Assembly (NCBI GenBank): GCA_003049485.1
Contig: PYST01000161.1
Span: forward strand, 1 to 64,000
Source: Ophioceras dolichostomum
Lineage: Eukaryota; Ascomycota; Sordariomycetes; Magnaporthales; Ophioceraceae
Length of the DNA stretch: 64,000 bases
Direction: 5' to 3'
Part shown: positions 11,886-21,946 of the stretch, one piece after another
How the letters are laid out: every line of letters starts with the position of its first letter
Numbering within the stretch: the first letter of the stretch is position 1
The notes under the pieces: generated by a model
Database searches by the model: none
Seen by the model: only the letters and a program-made list of their open reading frames with translations
What the model was told of the DNA's origin: nothing
Made by a program: the position numbers and the translations under genes

Positions 11886-12710
11886 ATGAAGGTCCCCTCA
11901 GCAGCCACAGCCCTCCCCCTCCTCGCCGGCCTCGCCGCCGCGAGCCCAACCGACACCTCCGTCCTCGTAGAACGGCAGCAGTCGTGCCCGAAAATCCACG
12001 TCTTCGGCGCGCGCGAGACGACCGTCCCCCAAGGATACGGCACGTCCCAGGGCCTCGTCAACATGGTGACGCAGGCCTACTCCGGCAGCACGGCGGCGGC
12101 CATCGTGTACCCGGCCTGCGGCGGACAGTCGAACTGCGGCGGCGTCAGCTACGAGAACTCGGCGACCCAAGGCACGGCCGCCGTGGTGAAGGCCGTCACA
12201 GACCTCAACAAGCGGTGCCCGGACACCAAGATCGTGCTCATAGGCTACTCGCAGGGCGGCCAGATCATGGACAACGCGCTGTGCGGCGGCGCGGGCGCCA
12301 CGCTGACGGGCACGGCGCTCGCGGCGGTCAAGGCGGCCATCTTCATGGGCGATCCGCACAACGTCGCGGGACTTCCTTATAACGTCGGCACGTGTCGTGC
12401 TGGAGGGGTAAAGTTCTTTCCGTTCTTTGTGGTCCTGTCTCGCCTCACGAAGCTGTTATGCTGGGTAGGTACCTATCCTTAACATATCGTATCTGACGAT
12501 GTTTGTTCTTTGGGTGATATTCAGTTCGCCGCTCGCGCGTCTGGTTTCAAGTGCTCCCCCGCGAACCCGAGCATCATCCAGTCATACTGCGACTCGACTG
12601 ATCCATACTGCTGCAACGGAAACGACGCCAACTCGCACCAGCAGTACGTCAACAAGTACGGGAGGCAGGCCCTGGACTTCATCAAGAAGTTGTTGGATGC
12701 CGCTCCCTGA
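11886..12710 (+). CDS. Acetylxylan esterase, CE5 (cutinase fold), secreted
   Basis: Two exons (11886-12407 and 12525-12710) give 235 residues. The 117-nt intron joins CRAGG to FAARASGFKC in frame, matching the family. The protein starts with a signal peptide (about residues 1-19) and a likely pro-segment ending near VERQQ. Family landmarks are CPKIHVFGARET, YPACGGQSNCGG, nucleophile Ser122 in GYSQGG, the Asp-containing SYCDSTDPYCC, and the His of SHQQY. These are the Ser-Asp-His triad and paired Cys of CE5 acetylxylan esterases, which remove O-acetyl groups from xylan outside the cell. No carbohydrate-binding module is attached. A cutinase proper is less likely, given the CGGQSNCGG and DPYCC motifs. 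Confidence 0.93.
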
Positions 12711-12976
12711 GACAGGCAACGAGACTGTCATCTTCGCCATGTCCCGAAAGAGTTTACGCGGTTGGGCTAGGTACCTAGCTAAGGTGATTAGGCACCTACC
12801 TACATGCCTACCAGAGAGCTATATGTTTTTGTGCCATCATTTTGTATATAGTAAAACACACTTTGTTGTGCTGGTACATAGCTTACTGTAGCCACCATCA
12901 TCATACCGCAACCGCTGCAGGCGGTCTCAAGCTCCTCGAACGCTCAGTGCTTCTCCCGACACGTAGCTTTCATCCT

Positions 12977-14104
12977 TCAACCTCCAGTCTCAGGTGTTGT
13001 TTCCACTGCGGCAGGTCCGGCCTTCTTCATCCTAGCCAACTCTACCTGCTCAGCCTCCTCCTCTCTCCTCATCTCTTGGAGACAATAATCGGTCGGAGGC
13101 TGGAACCTCGGCGAGTCATTCCATCGGCTCTGATATAGGAGTCTTCGCAAACTCTCGGAGCCCATAAACGGCCGGTCGGGAAATTTCAACCAGTCATCCC
13201 ATTCATCGGGCAAATAGCCGAGAGGGGAGTAGGGCAGAGTGACGCTGCTTTCCATCTCGCCGGTATCAGCGTGGGCGAAGTCGAAGTACACGAGGTGGAA
13301 GTCCGGGCTGGATATGTCGGGTGTGCTGACGAAGGTGTTCTGCATCCATGAGTAGCTGTCGGTGAGAACGCCTTGGAAGTCCATAATCGCGCGGTCCTCC
13401 ATCACCTTGGCGAACAGGTCCAAGTGCTGCTCCGGGGTGTACATCTTGGGGTTGAGACTCGACAGGGTCGGCAAGCGGACGTGCTCCAGGAGGATGATCC
13501 GGATGTCTCGCATGATGGGCGGCTTCGTTTCCGCATCTGGGAGTTATGGTACGGGCAGCTGAAGAGTCCAGCATCCGAAGAAGCGAGGAGTTGGGATCTT
13601 GCAGTTGTTCTCTGCCAGCCTCATGTAGGCGTCTGCCTCGCGGTTGTACTTGTTGTCGACCACTGCCACAAAGTCAAGCTCGGTGCCCAGGTAGTAACGG
13701 CTATAGCACAACAGGTCCAGAATCTTAGCGACGAAAGGGCCTCGGCCAGCCCCGGCGGTGGGCGACTGGGGTCGTCGGTGTCCAATGTGCAGAGGACGAC
13801 CGCAGATCCTTTCCCTGGTTTCATCCGAACCTCCTCGATGACCTCGAGCGTCGCCGGCTTTCCAAAAGTCACCTTTGGCCCCGAGCCCGTTCGTTGAGCA
13901 GAGAGGATCTCGAGGGCAGTCATCTTTTCACGACCTCGTCCGGGATTTGACGATCTAGTGGCTCGTCTCGTGGAGATCATGCTGACGGACTTGGAATTTC
14001 TGCCCTCGGACCCATGGCATCTGCAAGAGTCCATGATGGATCTTTGGAGCCTGAATGGGGTCGACGTCGTCCGTCGGCGACGCCTTGACCTGATCGATCA
14101 TCAT
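12977..14104 (-). pseudogene. Fungal protein-kinase-like gene, disrupted
   Basis: The minus-strand fragments read as one gene in the wrong frames. Upstream comes PKVTFGKPATLEVIEEV...SAVVLCTLD. After a frame change near 13740-13800 come PFVAKILDLLCYS, NREADAYMRL, PTPRFFGCWTLQLPVP, a TAA at 13546-13544, and then RDIRIILLEHVRLPTL and LVYFDFAHAD. This order fits the fungal kinase-like family (beta-sheet lobe with VAKI, Glu-containing EADAY helix, ILLEH hinge). The catalytic HGDL-type loop is not visible, so even the ancestor may have been a pseudokinase. No plausible intron removes both the stop and the shift: the only nearby GT...AG around the stop is 16 nt. An unknown family or a sequencing error remains possible. 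The ATG at 14104 is a guess. Confidence 0.5.
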
Positions 14105-15712
14105 GGCAGTGGGCTAATTGATGGAAGTATGTAAACGGTTGGACTGAAGGGGGAACGGAGAGAGTGTAAGTTGTCTGTTGTTCATTGATTCTCACTGACT
14201 CCGATGGTGGTCGTTCATTCAAGCTTTGGCTGTTGGTTGCCTTGAGTTTGCTTCGTTACCTTACCCACATCGGGACCGCCCTTGCTGCCTGTACTCCCGG
14301 GATGCTCCCTAATTTGGGCCAATCATATGACGGCCGATGGGAGCTGATTGCAGTTTCCATGTAAAGCCTTAACGTGATAACGTGGAGGGCACCACCTGAA
14401 GATTCTAGACGTGGACACTGGCACATCTGTTTGAGCCATTTCACTCACGTAGGCCCAGGCTTTAGCTACGTAGTAGGCACCTAGGTAGGTAGGTATTTGC
14501 AGGACCGAACATGTTGCGATCTCGGGGCTGAGAAACAGGGAAGAGAAAATAGGGATGCGAGTGCGTTTCGAGGCTGGTGATGCGAGTGCCTTAGGGAGGA
14601 GAGATGAGTCTGCTAGAGTTCTGGCTGATGCTTCCCTCCTTCCTTCCCTCTGCATCACGACTATTAGACGATAAGAACAGTGAGGAGGACAGTGCGATTC
14701 ACGGATATTATTGGGGGCTGTTACCAATTAAATTGGCAACATCAATTGCGGTGGCGTTTTCCTACATGTTGGTTGTTCAAAGCTGTTGCCAGTCAGCATC
14801 AGCATGAGCGGATATGCAGAATTCCTGCACCTCTTCCCCCCACTACAAGCATAGGGTATGCCTATGAAAGAGACAGAGCCGCGTCTCGGGCACCCCTTGG
14901 CCGCATTAGGCAACCGGTGACCAGGATGCTCTCGTGTGACTTTCAGCTCTGGAAAACGCCGTCGCCAATATTGCATGGGCATCAAGGTGATGGAGGGTGG
15001 CCGAATGGCCAGCTGCAAGCCACGGCGGTCCGGTGCCCATCGTGACTGGCCCGGAACTTCTGATGGGGGAGCTACAAATTATGCGGCTGGCACACCAACC
15101 AATAAATTGGAATGAGTACTGACAATACTGGTGACAGCAGTGCAGGGGGGGGGGCGAATATCCAATAATGACCTGATACGAGCAGAGTCGCAGCCTTCTC
15201 CTCGGGCGCTCCTATTCTCGGAGAGCCCGACGCATTTGTGCAGTTATCGCTGAACACACCCAGCCCACGATGCCGGTACCCGTGCCGTGACGCCCCCCCT
15301 GAGAGCGATACCCTCCTTCTCAACCGACGCTCTGCCAGCCAGTGTGCCGCCTCGTGATCCGCAATCATGCGGCTGTCGCTGCGGCTCTCCCAGAACAGAC
15401 AAAATTGGGATGTGAGTGGTGGTTGGGTGGATAGTCCCGCGCGGCCCCTATAGCCCATCCTCGCTTCCCCCCTCTGAAGCATTCGCCACGAGTTGCCGGA
15501 ACTGCAGGTGCGCGCCTATAAAGATCTGCGTCGGTTCGAAAGCTTCTGGCCTTCATCCTTCCCACCCTGTACTCATCATCAAAGTCCTATGGCCGCTTTG
15601 AAACGACAATCCTCTATTATCCTATTATCATACTAGCAAACCATCTCGCACCAATTATATCTCCCTTCTTCCGGTGTGGGCGTTCGGCGCTGCACGACTC
15701 ACATTGCCTGAC
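14105..15712. other. Intergenic, divergent promoter region
   Basis: This 1.6-kb spacer separates the kinase-like pseudogene from the large HET gene. It contains a CTAGGTAGGTAGGTA-type run at 14481-14496 and a G9 tract near 15147. No gene was supported. Confidence 0.4.
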
Positions 15713-18700
15713 ATGCCACCGGGAACCGGAGCTCCGAAGAAGTCGATCCCAGCACCTCCGGATGGATTCCGGTGGGCGCTCATCCCGGAAGACCCGGAGG
15801 CACAAAGCCAGCGCCGCGTCGACCTGCCCACGTTTGCAGACTCGCCGCTGCGTGAGTTCCGCTACGACAAGCTCAGTCACATTAGCAAGAGGATTCGGCT
15901 GCTGACCCTGATGGCGGGCGACCACACTACCCTGGAGGTCGAATGCCAGCTGTTCGAAGGAGAGATCGGTGAGGGCAAGGTTTGCCGGCTCGAGGGCGGG
16001 GTGAGGACCGAGCAGGCGATCGAGTACGAGGCACTGTCGTGGTCGTGGGGTAGGAGCCCGCCGGACTACCAAGTGATCATCCGCAGGGGTGAGCTGAGGT
16101 GGCAGAAACGCGCATCGGAAGACCTTGTCTGGGCGCTGCGCTACCTGCGTTATCCCGACAAGGACCGAGTGCTGTGGATCGACGCGCTGTGCATCGACCA
16201 GGCCAGCGTAGAGGAGAAGAACCATCAGGTGCAGATGATGTCGCAGATCTACTCCTATGCCGTCAGCGTTTGCGTCTGGCTAGGCCTCAACAACCGCGAG
16301 AGCCGGATGGCCATCAGCTTCATCAAGGAGGAGATCCTCAAGCTGGAACAGTTCGACGAACTTTGCCAAGACGAACGCAATTCGGAAAAGTGGCAATCGC
16401 TGCTGCTTCTGATGCAGCGGGAGTGGTTCTTCCGCCGATGGGTAGTCCAGGAGATCGCCCTTGCACGCAAAGCCGTCATCTACTGCGGCCCGGACGTCAT
16501 CAGCTGGGAGGACTTCTCGGTCGCCGTCGAGCTCTTCGTTGAGGTTGAGACCGCCACACACCGTCTGTCCGAGGTCATGAAGAAGGACCCCCAGTTTTAT
16601 CACGTGCCAGGCTGGTTCGAGTACGTCTCGGCCCTCGGTGCCAGTCTTCTGGTCGAGGCCACGGGCATGATCTTCCGCTACTACAAGCCGGACAAGTCCA
16701 AGCTACCACCAACGGAGGCTCCTCACGGTGGGCAGTCGGCCCGATCGCCGACGCGAGGCCCTGCGAAGCCACGAAAGAAGAAGAAGAAGAAAGGTCCCAG
16801 AGATGAGTCTACTTCCGAGACCGACGCTGACTCGGAGAAGAAAAGGAAAGAAAATGAGTCGCTGTGGGCGGACATGGTTGAAGACGACACCGAGCCGGAA
16901 GATGACAAAATCACCAATCCTCAAGGCAGAGGCCGGGCAAGAGATGGCATCGAGGACACTGGCGAGCAAGACGAGAAGGTGGCTGGAGATGTCAAGAGGG
17001 TGGATGGAGCCGGGGATCCTGGCTCAGCAACCCAACCAGGCTCCGAACTCTCGAAGAACGCAGCAAGCACTGCCATTGATCATACTAGCCCAGGCACTGC
17101 TGCCCACGGCAGCGGGGGTAACAAGGATGAAGACTCGGCCGCAGTTCAAGATCCCATCTCTCAGAGGCGGCCGTTGCTAAGTCTCGAATACCTCGTTTCA
17201 AAGATGTCAATTTTCGAAGCCACGGAGCCTCGGGATGCCATCTACGCTCTGCTGGCCATTGCGAACGACGGCTATCCAGCTGCCGAGGGACCTGACGAAG
17301 CCGACGCTACTCAGACACTGCTGCGGGAGGTCCTCACTGGTGGCGACCAGAAGCCGTTTCCTGTCAACTACGGCCGAGCATACGCTGATGTGTGCCAGGA
17401 CTTCATCGAATTCTGTATCGCCCGCTCCGACAAAAGCCGCGCTCTCGACATCATCTGCCGGCCCTGGGCGCCAGAGCCCTCACCAGGGATTTCGATCCAC
17501 TACTACAAGCGCCCCAAGACCGATGACATGAAGGCTTGGGCCGTCAAGGCCATGGAGGCGCGCAATGACCTCAGACAGAAGCGGCGGCTCAAGAAACCTA
17601 GGCCGCCGGAGCCGCTTTGGAAGAGCCATTTCCCTCTGCCGAAGAAGGACTCGCAACAGAGTGCAGGCCGACGAGACGAAGACAGACGGGCTGACGAAGC
17701 GGATCTCTCGCTGCCTTCGTGGATTCCACGACTCGAAGGCGCGCCTTACGCGATGCACAAGCAGGCCGGCATCCACATCATGAAGATGGGACGGAAGAAT
17801 GCTGATCCCCTGGTTGGTGACCCCAACTCTCGCAACTACGACGCCGCCCAAGGCACGCCGGTGGACACGAAGGCGCTCCGTTTCCGCAAGCGGCGGCGCC
17901 AGGGCGCGCACTGCATGTTCGTCAAGGGGTTCGTGCTTGAGGTGGTGAAAGAGACGGAGCACTCGTCGCAGTCCGGCAACATCCCGGAGGAGTGGCTGCG
18001 CATGGCAGAATGGGACATCCTCGAGGACCCAGACGAAGACGAAGGCCCGCCCGACGAGTTCTGGCGCACCATCGTGGCCGATCGCGGGCGCGAGAGCCGC
18101 AACCCGCCCTACTACTACAAGAAGGCATGCAAGGAGTCGGTCTACAAAGGCGGCCTGGCCAGCGGGACGGTCAACACATCGGACCTGATCAACAACGAGC
18201 GCAATTCCATAGTGGCTCAGTTCTGCCGCCGCGTGCAGGCCGTCATCTGGAACCGGTCCCTCATCAAGACCGAAAAGGGCAACCTTGGCGTAGCGGGGAA
18301 GACGGTCAAGCCGGGAGACTTGGTCTGCATCCTCTACGGCTGCAGCGTACCCGTCATCCTCCGGAAGCACCCGAAGAGTCAAGAAGAGAAGAACGAAGAT
18401 GAAGAAGAAGACGCGAGGATGCAAAAGGTCGAAGCTACACTCTGCCATGCCATGGCGCGCTACAAGCCCAGGAGAAGGCGCGAGAAGGCGTATGATGCAC
18501 GACCTGAAACGCTCCCGGAGCACCGGACGCCTAAAGAGAAGGCTCAGAACTGGTCTAAGAAGGAGGTGAAGGAGTGGCTGAAAGATTACAAAGCGAGGAA
18601 AAAGGCGGAGCAGGCGGAGCAGGCAGAGAAGAAGAGGCTGCAGTTACAGGTGCCGCCGACGCCGGCGACACCAGGAGCCGAAGCGAAGAAACATGTTCCG

Positions 18701-19768
18701 GTACGCCTCGACCCAACGCGGGGCCCAAGAGTCCCCAAGGACTACTACTACGAGTTCCTGGGGGAGTGCTATCTCCACGGGATGATGGACGGGGAGGCCA
18801 TGTCGCGCAAGACCGACTTCGACGAGAAGAAGGCGAAGGAGTGGATGCACGTAAGCAAAACACAGGAGCAGAAAAAGAAGATCGCGGAGAAGCTCAAGTA
18901 CTACCAGGAAAAGCGGAAGGAGATGCAGAAGAGGCGCGACAAGGACGCGGAGAACGAAGAGATCAACTTCGCGGTTCGGGAAGAGGTGATGGAGAGGAAA
19001 AAGCAGCTGCAGAAGGACCAAGCAAGGTTTGCGAGGCACCAGGCGGGGCTGTCCACCGCGTCGAACACGGCACCGACGTCTGAGGACGAGGGCGGCGCGG
19101 AGACCAGCAAGCGGCGCGGACCGCATCTGCAGCGGGCGTCTACGGGCCTAGGATTATCTTTGAAACCGAGATCGCCAACGCTCTTCAAGCTGCAGGGAAA
19201 GGGATCCCGGGCCACAACGTTGGAATCCTCGAATACCGTCACCGGGACGGACGTCGGTTCCCCCTTCCCGGAGAGGCGAGACTCAGAAGCCGAAACCATA
19301 CAGGGTAACCCCGCCATGCAGCTCGAGAAATCCGTCACCTTCCCGGATGAGAGCGGAGGCGGAGCGGAGGAGAAGCAGCAGCCCACCACCACCACCACCG
19401 CCGCCGCCGCCGCCGCCGCCACTGCGGGGGACACATCATTTCCAGAGCTGGACGAGGAGAGGTCTGATGATGACACCGAGCGCGGCGGGGAAGATGAAGG
19501 TGGAGACGAAGACGACGAAGCAAACTACAGCAACGGCGGCAAGGGCAAGGATAAGGGCAAGGGCAAAGAGACGTACGCGGCAGGCGGGGACGAGGTTGAG
19601 GGTGGGGATGAGGATGAGGGGGAGGCTGGAGAGGGTGCCCTTACGGCTGAGGCGAAGAAGGCCATGGAAGACCAGGAGGCGGCGGAGGACAATAATCTGG
19701 CTGAGGCGGATGTCTGGGACGCGTGGAGGGGAGAGCTGCTGTACGATACTATATTCGAATTGAGGTGA
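15713..19768 (+). CDS. Large HET-domain protein with charged insert and basic/acidic tail
   Basis: Single exon, 1351 residues from the first ATG at 15713. The HET domain runs from about residue 104: YEALSWSWG, VLWIDALCIDQ, an SVCVWLGL strand and WFFRRWVVQEIALAR. It is then interrupted at about residues 327-483 by a low-complexity insert with a seven-Lys-rich patch, acidic runs and STP-rich text. The distal element SLEYLVSKMSIFEATEPRDAIYALLAIA follows. After about residue 900 come Lys/Glu-rich, probably coiled-coil helices. The end is strongly acidic with Ala8 and Gly-Lys repeats. The putative effector domain is thus joined to a long disordered, nucleic-acid-like charge pattern. A role in non-self recognition is inferred from the family only. 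The tail's function is unknown. Confidence 0.9.
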   Translation: MPPGTGAPKKSIPAPPDGFRWALIPEDPEAQSQRRVDLPTFADSPLREFRYDKLSHISKRIRLLTLMAGDHTTLEVECQLFEGEIGEGKVCRLEGGVRTEQAIEYEALSWSWGRSPPDYQVIIRRGELRWQKRASEDLVWALRYLRYPDKDRVLWIDALCIDQASVEEKNHQVQMMSQIYSYAVSVCVWLGLNNRESRMAISFIKEEILKLEQFDELCQDERNSEKWQSLLLLMQREWFFRRWVVQEIALARKAVIYCGPDVISWEDFSVAVELFVEVETATHRLSEVMKKDPQFYHVPGWFEYVSALGASLLVEATGMIFRYYKPDKSKLPPTEAPHGGQSARSPTRGPAKPRKKKKKKGPRDESTSETDADSEKKRKENESLWADMVEDDTEPEDDKITNPQGRGRARDGIEDTGEQDEKVAGDVKRVDGAGDPGSATQPGSELSKNAASTAIDHTSPGTAAHGSGGNKDEDSAAVQDPISQRRPLLSLEYLVSKMSIFEATEPRDAIYALLAIANDGYPAAEGPDEADATQTLLREVLTGGDQKPFPVNYGRAYADVCQDFIEFCIARSDKSRALDIICRPWAPEPSPGISIHYYKRPKTDDMKAWAVKAMEARNDLRQKRRLKKPRPPEPLWKSHFPLPKKDSQQSAGRRDEDRRADEADLSLPSWIPRLEGAPYAMHKQAGIHIMKMGRKNADPLVGDPNSRNYDAAQGTPVDTKALRFRKRRRQGAHCMFVKGFVLEVVKETEHSSQSGNIPEEWLRMAEWDILEDPDEDEGPPDEFWRTIVADRGRESRNPPYYYKKACKESVYKGGLASGTVNTSDLINNERNSIVAQFCRRVQAVIWNRSLIKTEKGNLGVAGKTVKPGDLVCILYGCSVPVILRKHPKSQEEKNEDEEEDARMQKVEATLCHAMARYKPRRRREKAYDARPETLPEHRTPKEKAQNWSKKEVKEWLKDYKARKKAEQAEQAEKKRLQLQVPPTPATPGAEAKKHVPVRLDPTRGPRVPKDYYYEFLGECYLHGMMDGEAMSRKTDFDEKKAKEWMHVSKTQEQKKKIAEKLKYYQEKRKEMQKRRDKDAENEEINFAVREEVMERKKQLQKDQARFARHQAGLSTASNTAPTSEDEGGAETSKRRGPHLQRASTGLGLSLKPRSPTLFKLQGKGSRATTLESSNTVTGTDVGSPFPERRDSEAETIQGNPAMQLEKSVTFPDESGGGAEEKQQPTTTTTAAAAAAATAGDTSFPELDEERSDDDTERGGEDEGGDEDDEANYSNGGKGKDKGKGKETYAAGGDEVEGGDEDEGEAGEGALTAEAKKAMEDQEAAEDNNLAEADVWDAWRGELLYDTIFELR

Positions 19769-21946
19769 GGTGTATGTTTTGGTCTCCAGGGACGCAGGTG
19801 AAGCGATGGGAACGAGTTGAGGAGGTTAGGGAGGCTTTTCGAGGGACGCGCTTGAGATGGCAGCTTTCTCGCCGACTGGGTGGCAGTAATTTGGTATTAG
19901 CTTGTTCTTACTTCGTAGTATCGTACTGTTATCGTAATTATAATAGGAATCGTGCGTGCTTTCAGGCATCTTCTTCACCATTCCGACCTTGTCAAGTGCT
20001 TGACAAAAATGACGAGACGCTCTAGCAGCAAATTTTGTTAGTGAGTTTTGTCAAACACTTGCTTAGCCCGGCCGGCTTGTCCGGCTCTCCGGCACCGTGC
20101 GCACCACGGGGATCGCCGATAGAGGTGGGGATGGGGCCTGCACATGCATTGGGATTCCGCGTTCTGGACACTGTGAGCAGAATGCGTATGTGGCCTGGGG
20201 CGGAATCGAGACGAGAAGTGTAGGAATGAGCGACTTGGTCTTTTCAACTTCTGAGCAGTACGGACAGAGAGTTGCACAACCACTACCTCCAACGCGACAC
20301 TTGTCACAAGTCATTGACTTTATGCCCAACAGCGACGGCCGACGGGCCATGTGCTTTCGAACCGGGATTTCAACCCGGGATTCTTTGCCACTCCGGATGC
20401 TGAAGTGCACGATCAACCAACCTTCTTGCCCCTTTCTTCCCCTTTTGTGATCGAGTCTCGATTTTCCCAGGTTCGAAAAGGAGTGGAACGCTAGAAACAC
20501 GAGGGAAAGGGGTTCGCTCAAAACAAGGCGCAATGACGTTGCAGATATTTTTAGCGTCTCTCATCAGAAGAAAGCTGGCCAGCAAAGGGCCAGATCTTCC
20601 AGAAAATCCCTGCAGGGGCGGCTTGGCTGCTGGCTCGTCCACTCAAATGAACACTCGAAGAGCTAGCGGTCAAGTACCAGCTGGCGGCAGCTGGCCGTCA
20701 ATGTCTCCTCGAAGGATCTGCGATGGCCTCAGGCAGCCGGGACAATCTTAGTGGAAATCTGGACCCACCTCTGATCGGCTGGGGGCTTGTCCAGTGGCCA
20801 CTCACTGTGGCTCCGTAATCTCATCCCCTGCAATCTAGGCCTGGTTTTTCCGGGTGGTGGCTGCTATCTCCCACTCCCAATAGCCCCTGGATTGGTACAG
20901 TAGTGCGTGGTCTACCAGGGAAAAAATCCGAGATCTGAATGGCGAAAAAAAAGTATCCTTCGCTTCAATTTTGCATGCAAATTGTCATCCTCAAAATTGG
21001 TTTCAATTCTTCTCTTTCTTTTTTTTCTTCACCCCTCTAAAATTTTTGGTGATCGACAGCGAACGCGACTTGGATCCCGTCCGATGTCGACCTTTTTGCC
21101 TGTGACTTCCATCGGACCCCGATAATCTGCCAGATTTTCGCTGCTGCTGCTGCTCTGGCGTTCTCTGTCAGCCAGCCAGCGATCAAGTGCAAGCAGTTGC
21201 TTACCCACAGCTGGGGTTTCCCTTTCCATCCAACCGACCTTCAATTTTGATTGACGCGTCCGACCACCACCACACGCACACGCACGCCAGCCCGTCGCCG
21301 CTGTCCGTCCGTGAACCACCACTGCCACCATCGCACAGTCGGTCTCGGTCGGCACCTCCCTCCTCCTCGAACGTCTTCCGCGCGTGTCGCTGTGCACTCA
21401 ATATCATCGACGACGCAACCGCGACTCACGCTTTCCAGCGCTTCCTCCACCGACGATCTCCGACCAGCGGCCCCCAATCGCTCGTCGAAGGACAAAGCTG
21501 TCGGCTCGCGCTTCCTCTCCAAGGGACATCTGCTGCTCCCTGCCGCTCGTTACTTCCATTTGACGAATTTACACGTGGGACATCGATAGAATCTTTTTCT
21601 TGTTGATACCAATTCCTGTTTCTTCCTCTTCCTCGACTCCCTGTTTTTAATAATTGGGTAGCCTTGTTGCACCCCCTTTTCCATTCTCCCTCTATTTTTG
21701 CGGGTTGCCAAGGCGAACGAACGAACGAACGAGGGAAGAAAAACATTTGTTTCATTCGGACAACTTGACGACCACGACGACGCATTTTCGGCATCGATTA
21801 CGGTTTCAATATACAGCGATAGACTTCTCCTCTTCGCCTGAGACGAACAAGAGAAAACGGGCGCCTCTAATTACGGTCTCGACGACGCACCACGAAGCCC
21901 TTCTGCGTCGCTCCGGCACACGCATACACACTCGACCTAGCTAGCC
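19769..21946. other. Intergenic spacer and leader of the GT15 gene
   Basis: The first part holds an imperfect inverted repeat (19993-20061). The middle (20340-20420) has a tRNA-arm-like hairpin that does not fold as a full tRNA. The last ~900 bp before 21947 are pyrimidine-rich with CAC/ACG runs, typical of a strong fungal promoter with a long 5' leader. No open frame was supported. Confidence 0.4.
19993..20061. repeat. Imperfect inverted repeat, 16-nt arms
   Basis: The arm CAAGTGCTTGACAAAA (19993-20008) is matched by TTTTGTCAAACACTTG (20046-20061), 15 of 16 positions in inverted orientation around a 37-nt spacer. It could be a transcript hairpin at the end of the HET gene or the remnant of a small inverted-repeat element. 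Confidence 0.7.

Noticed and set aside
17480..18523. 347-residue minus-strand frame
   Set aside because: Antisense to the large HET gene; composition mirrors its Lys/Glu-rich codons.
20340..20420. tRNA-like arm (CCGGG/CCCGG hairpin with a TTGAAAT loop)
   Set aside because: No complete cloverleaf or anticodon arm could be drawn, and the T-loop departs from TTCRANY.
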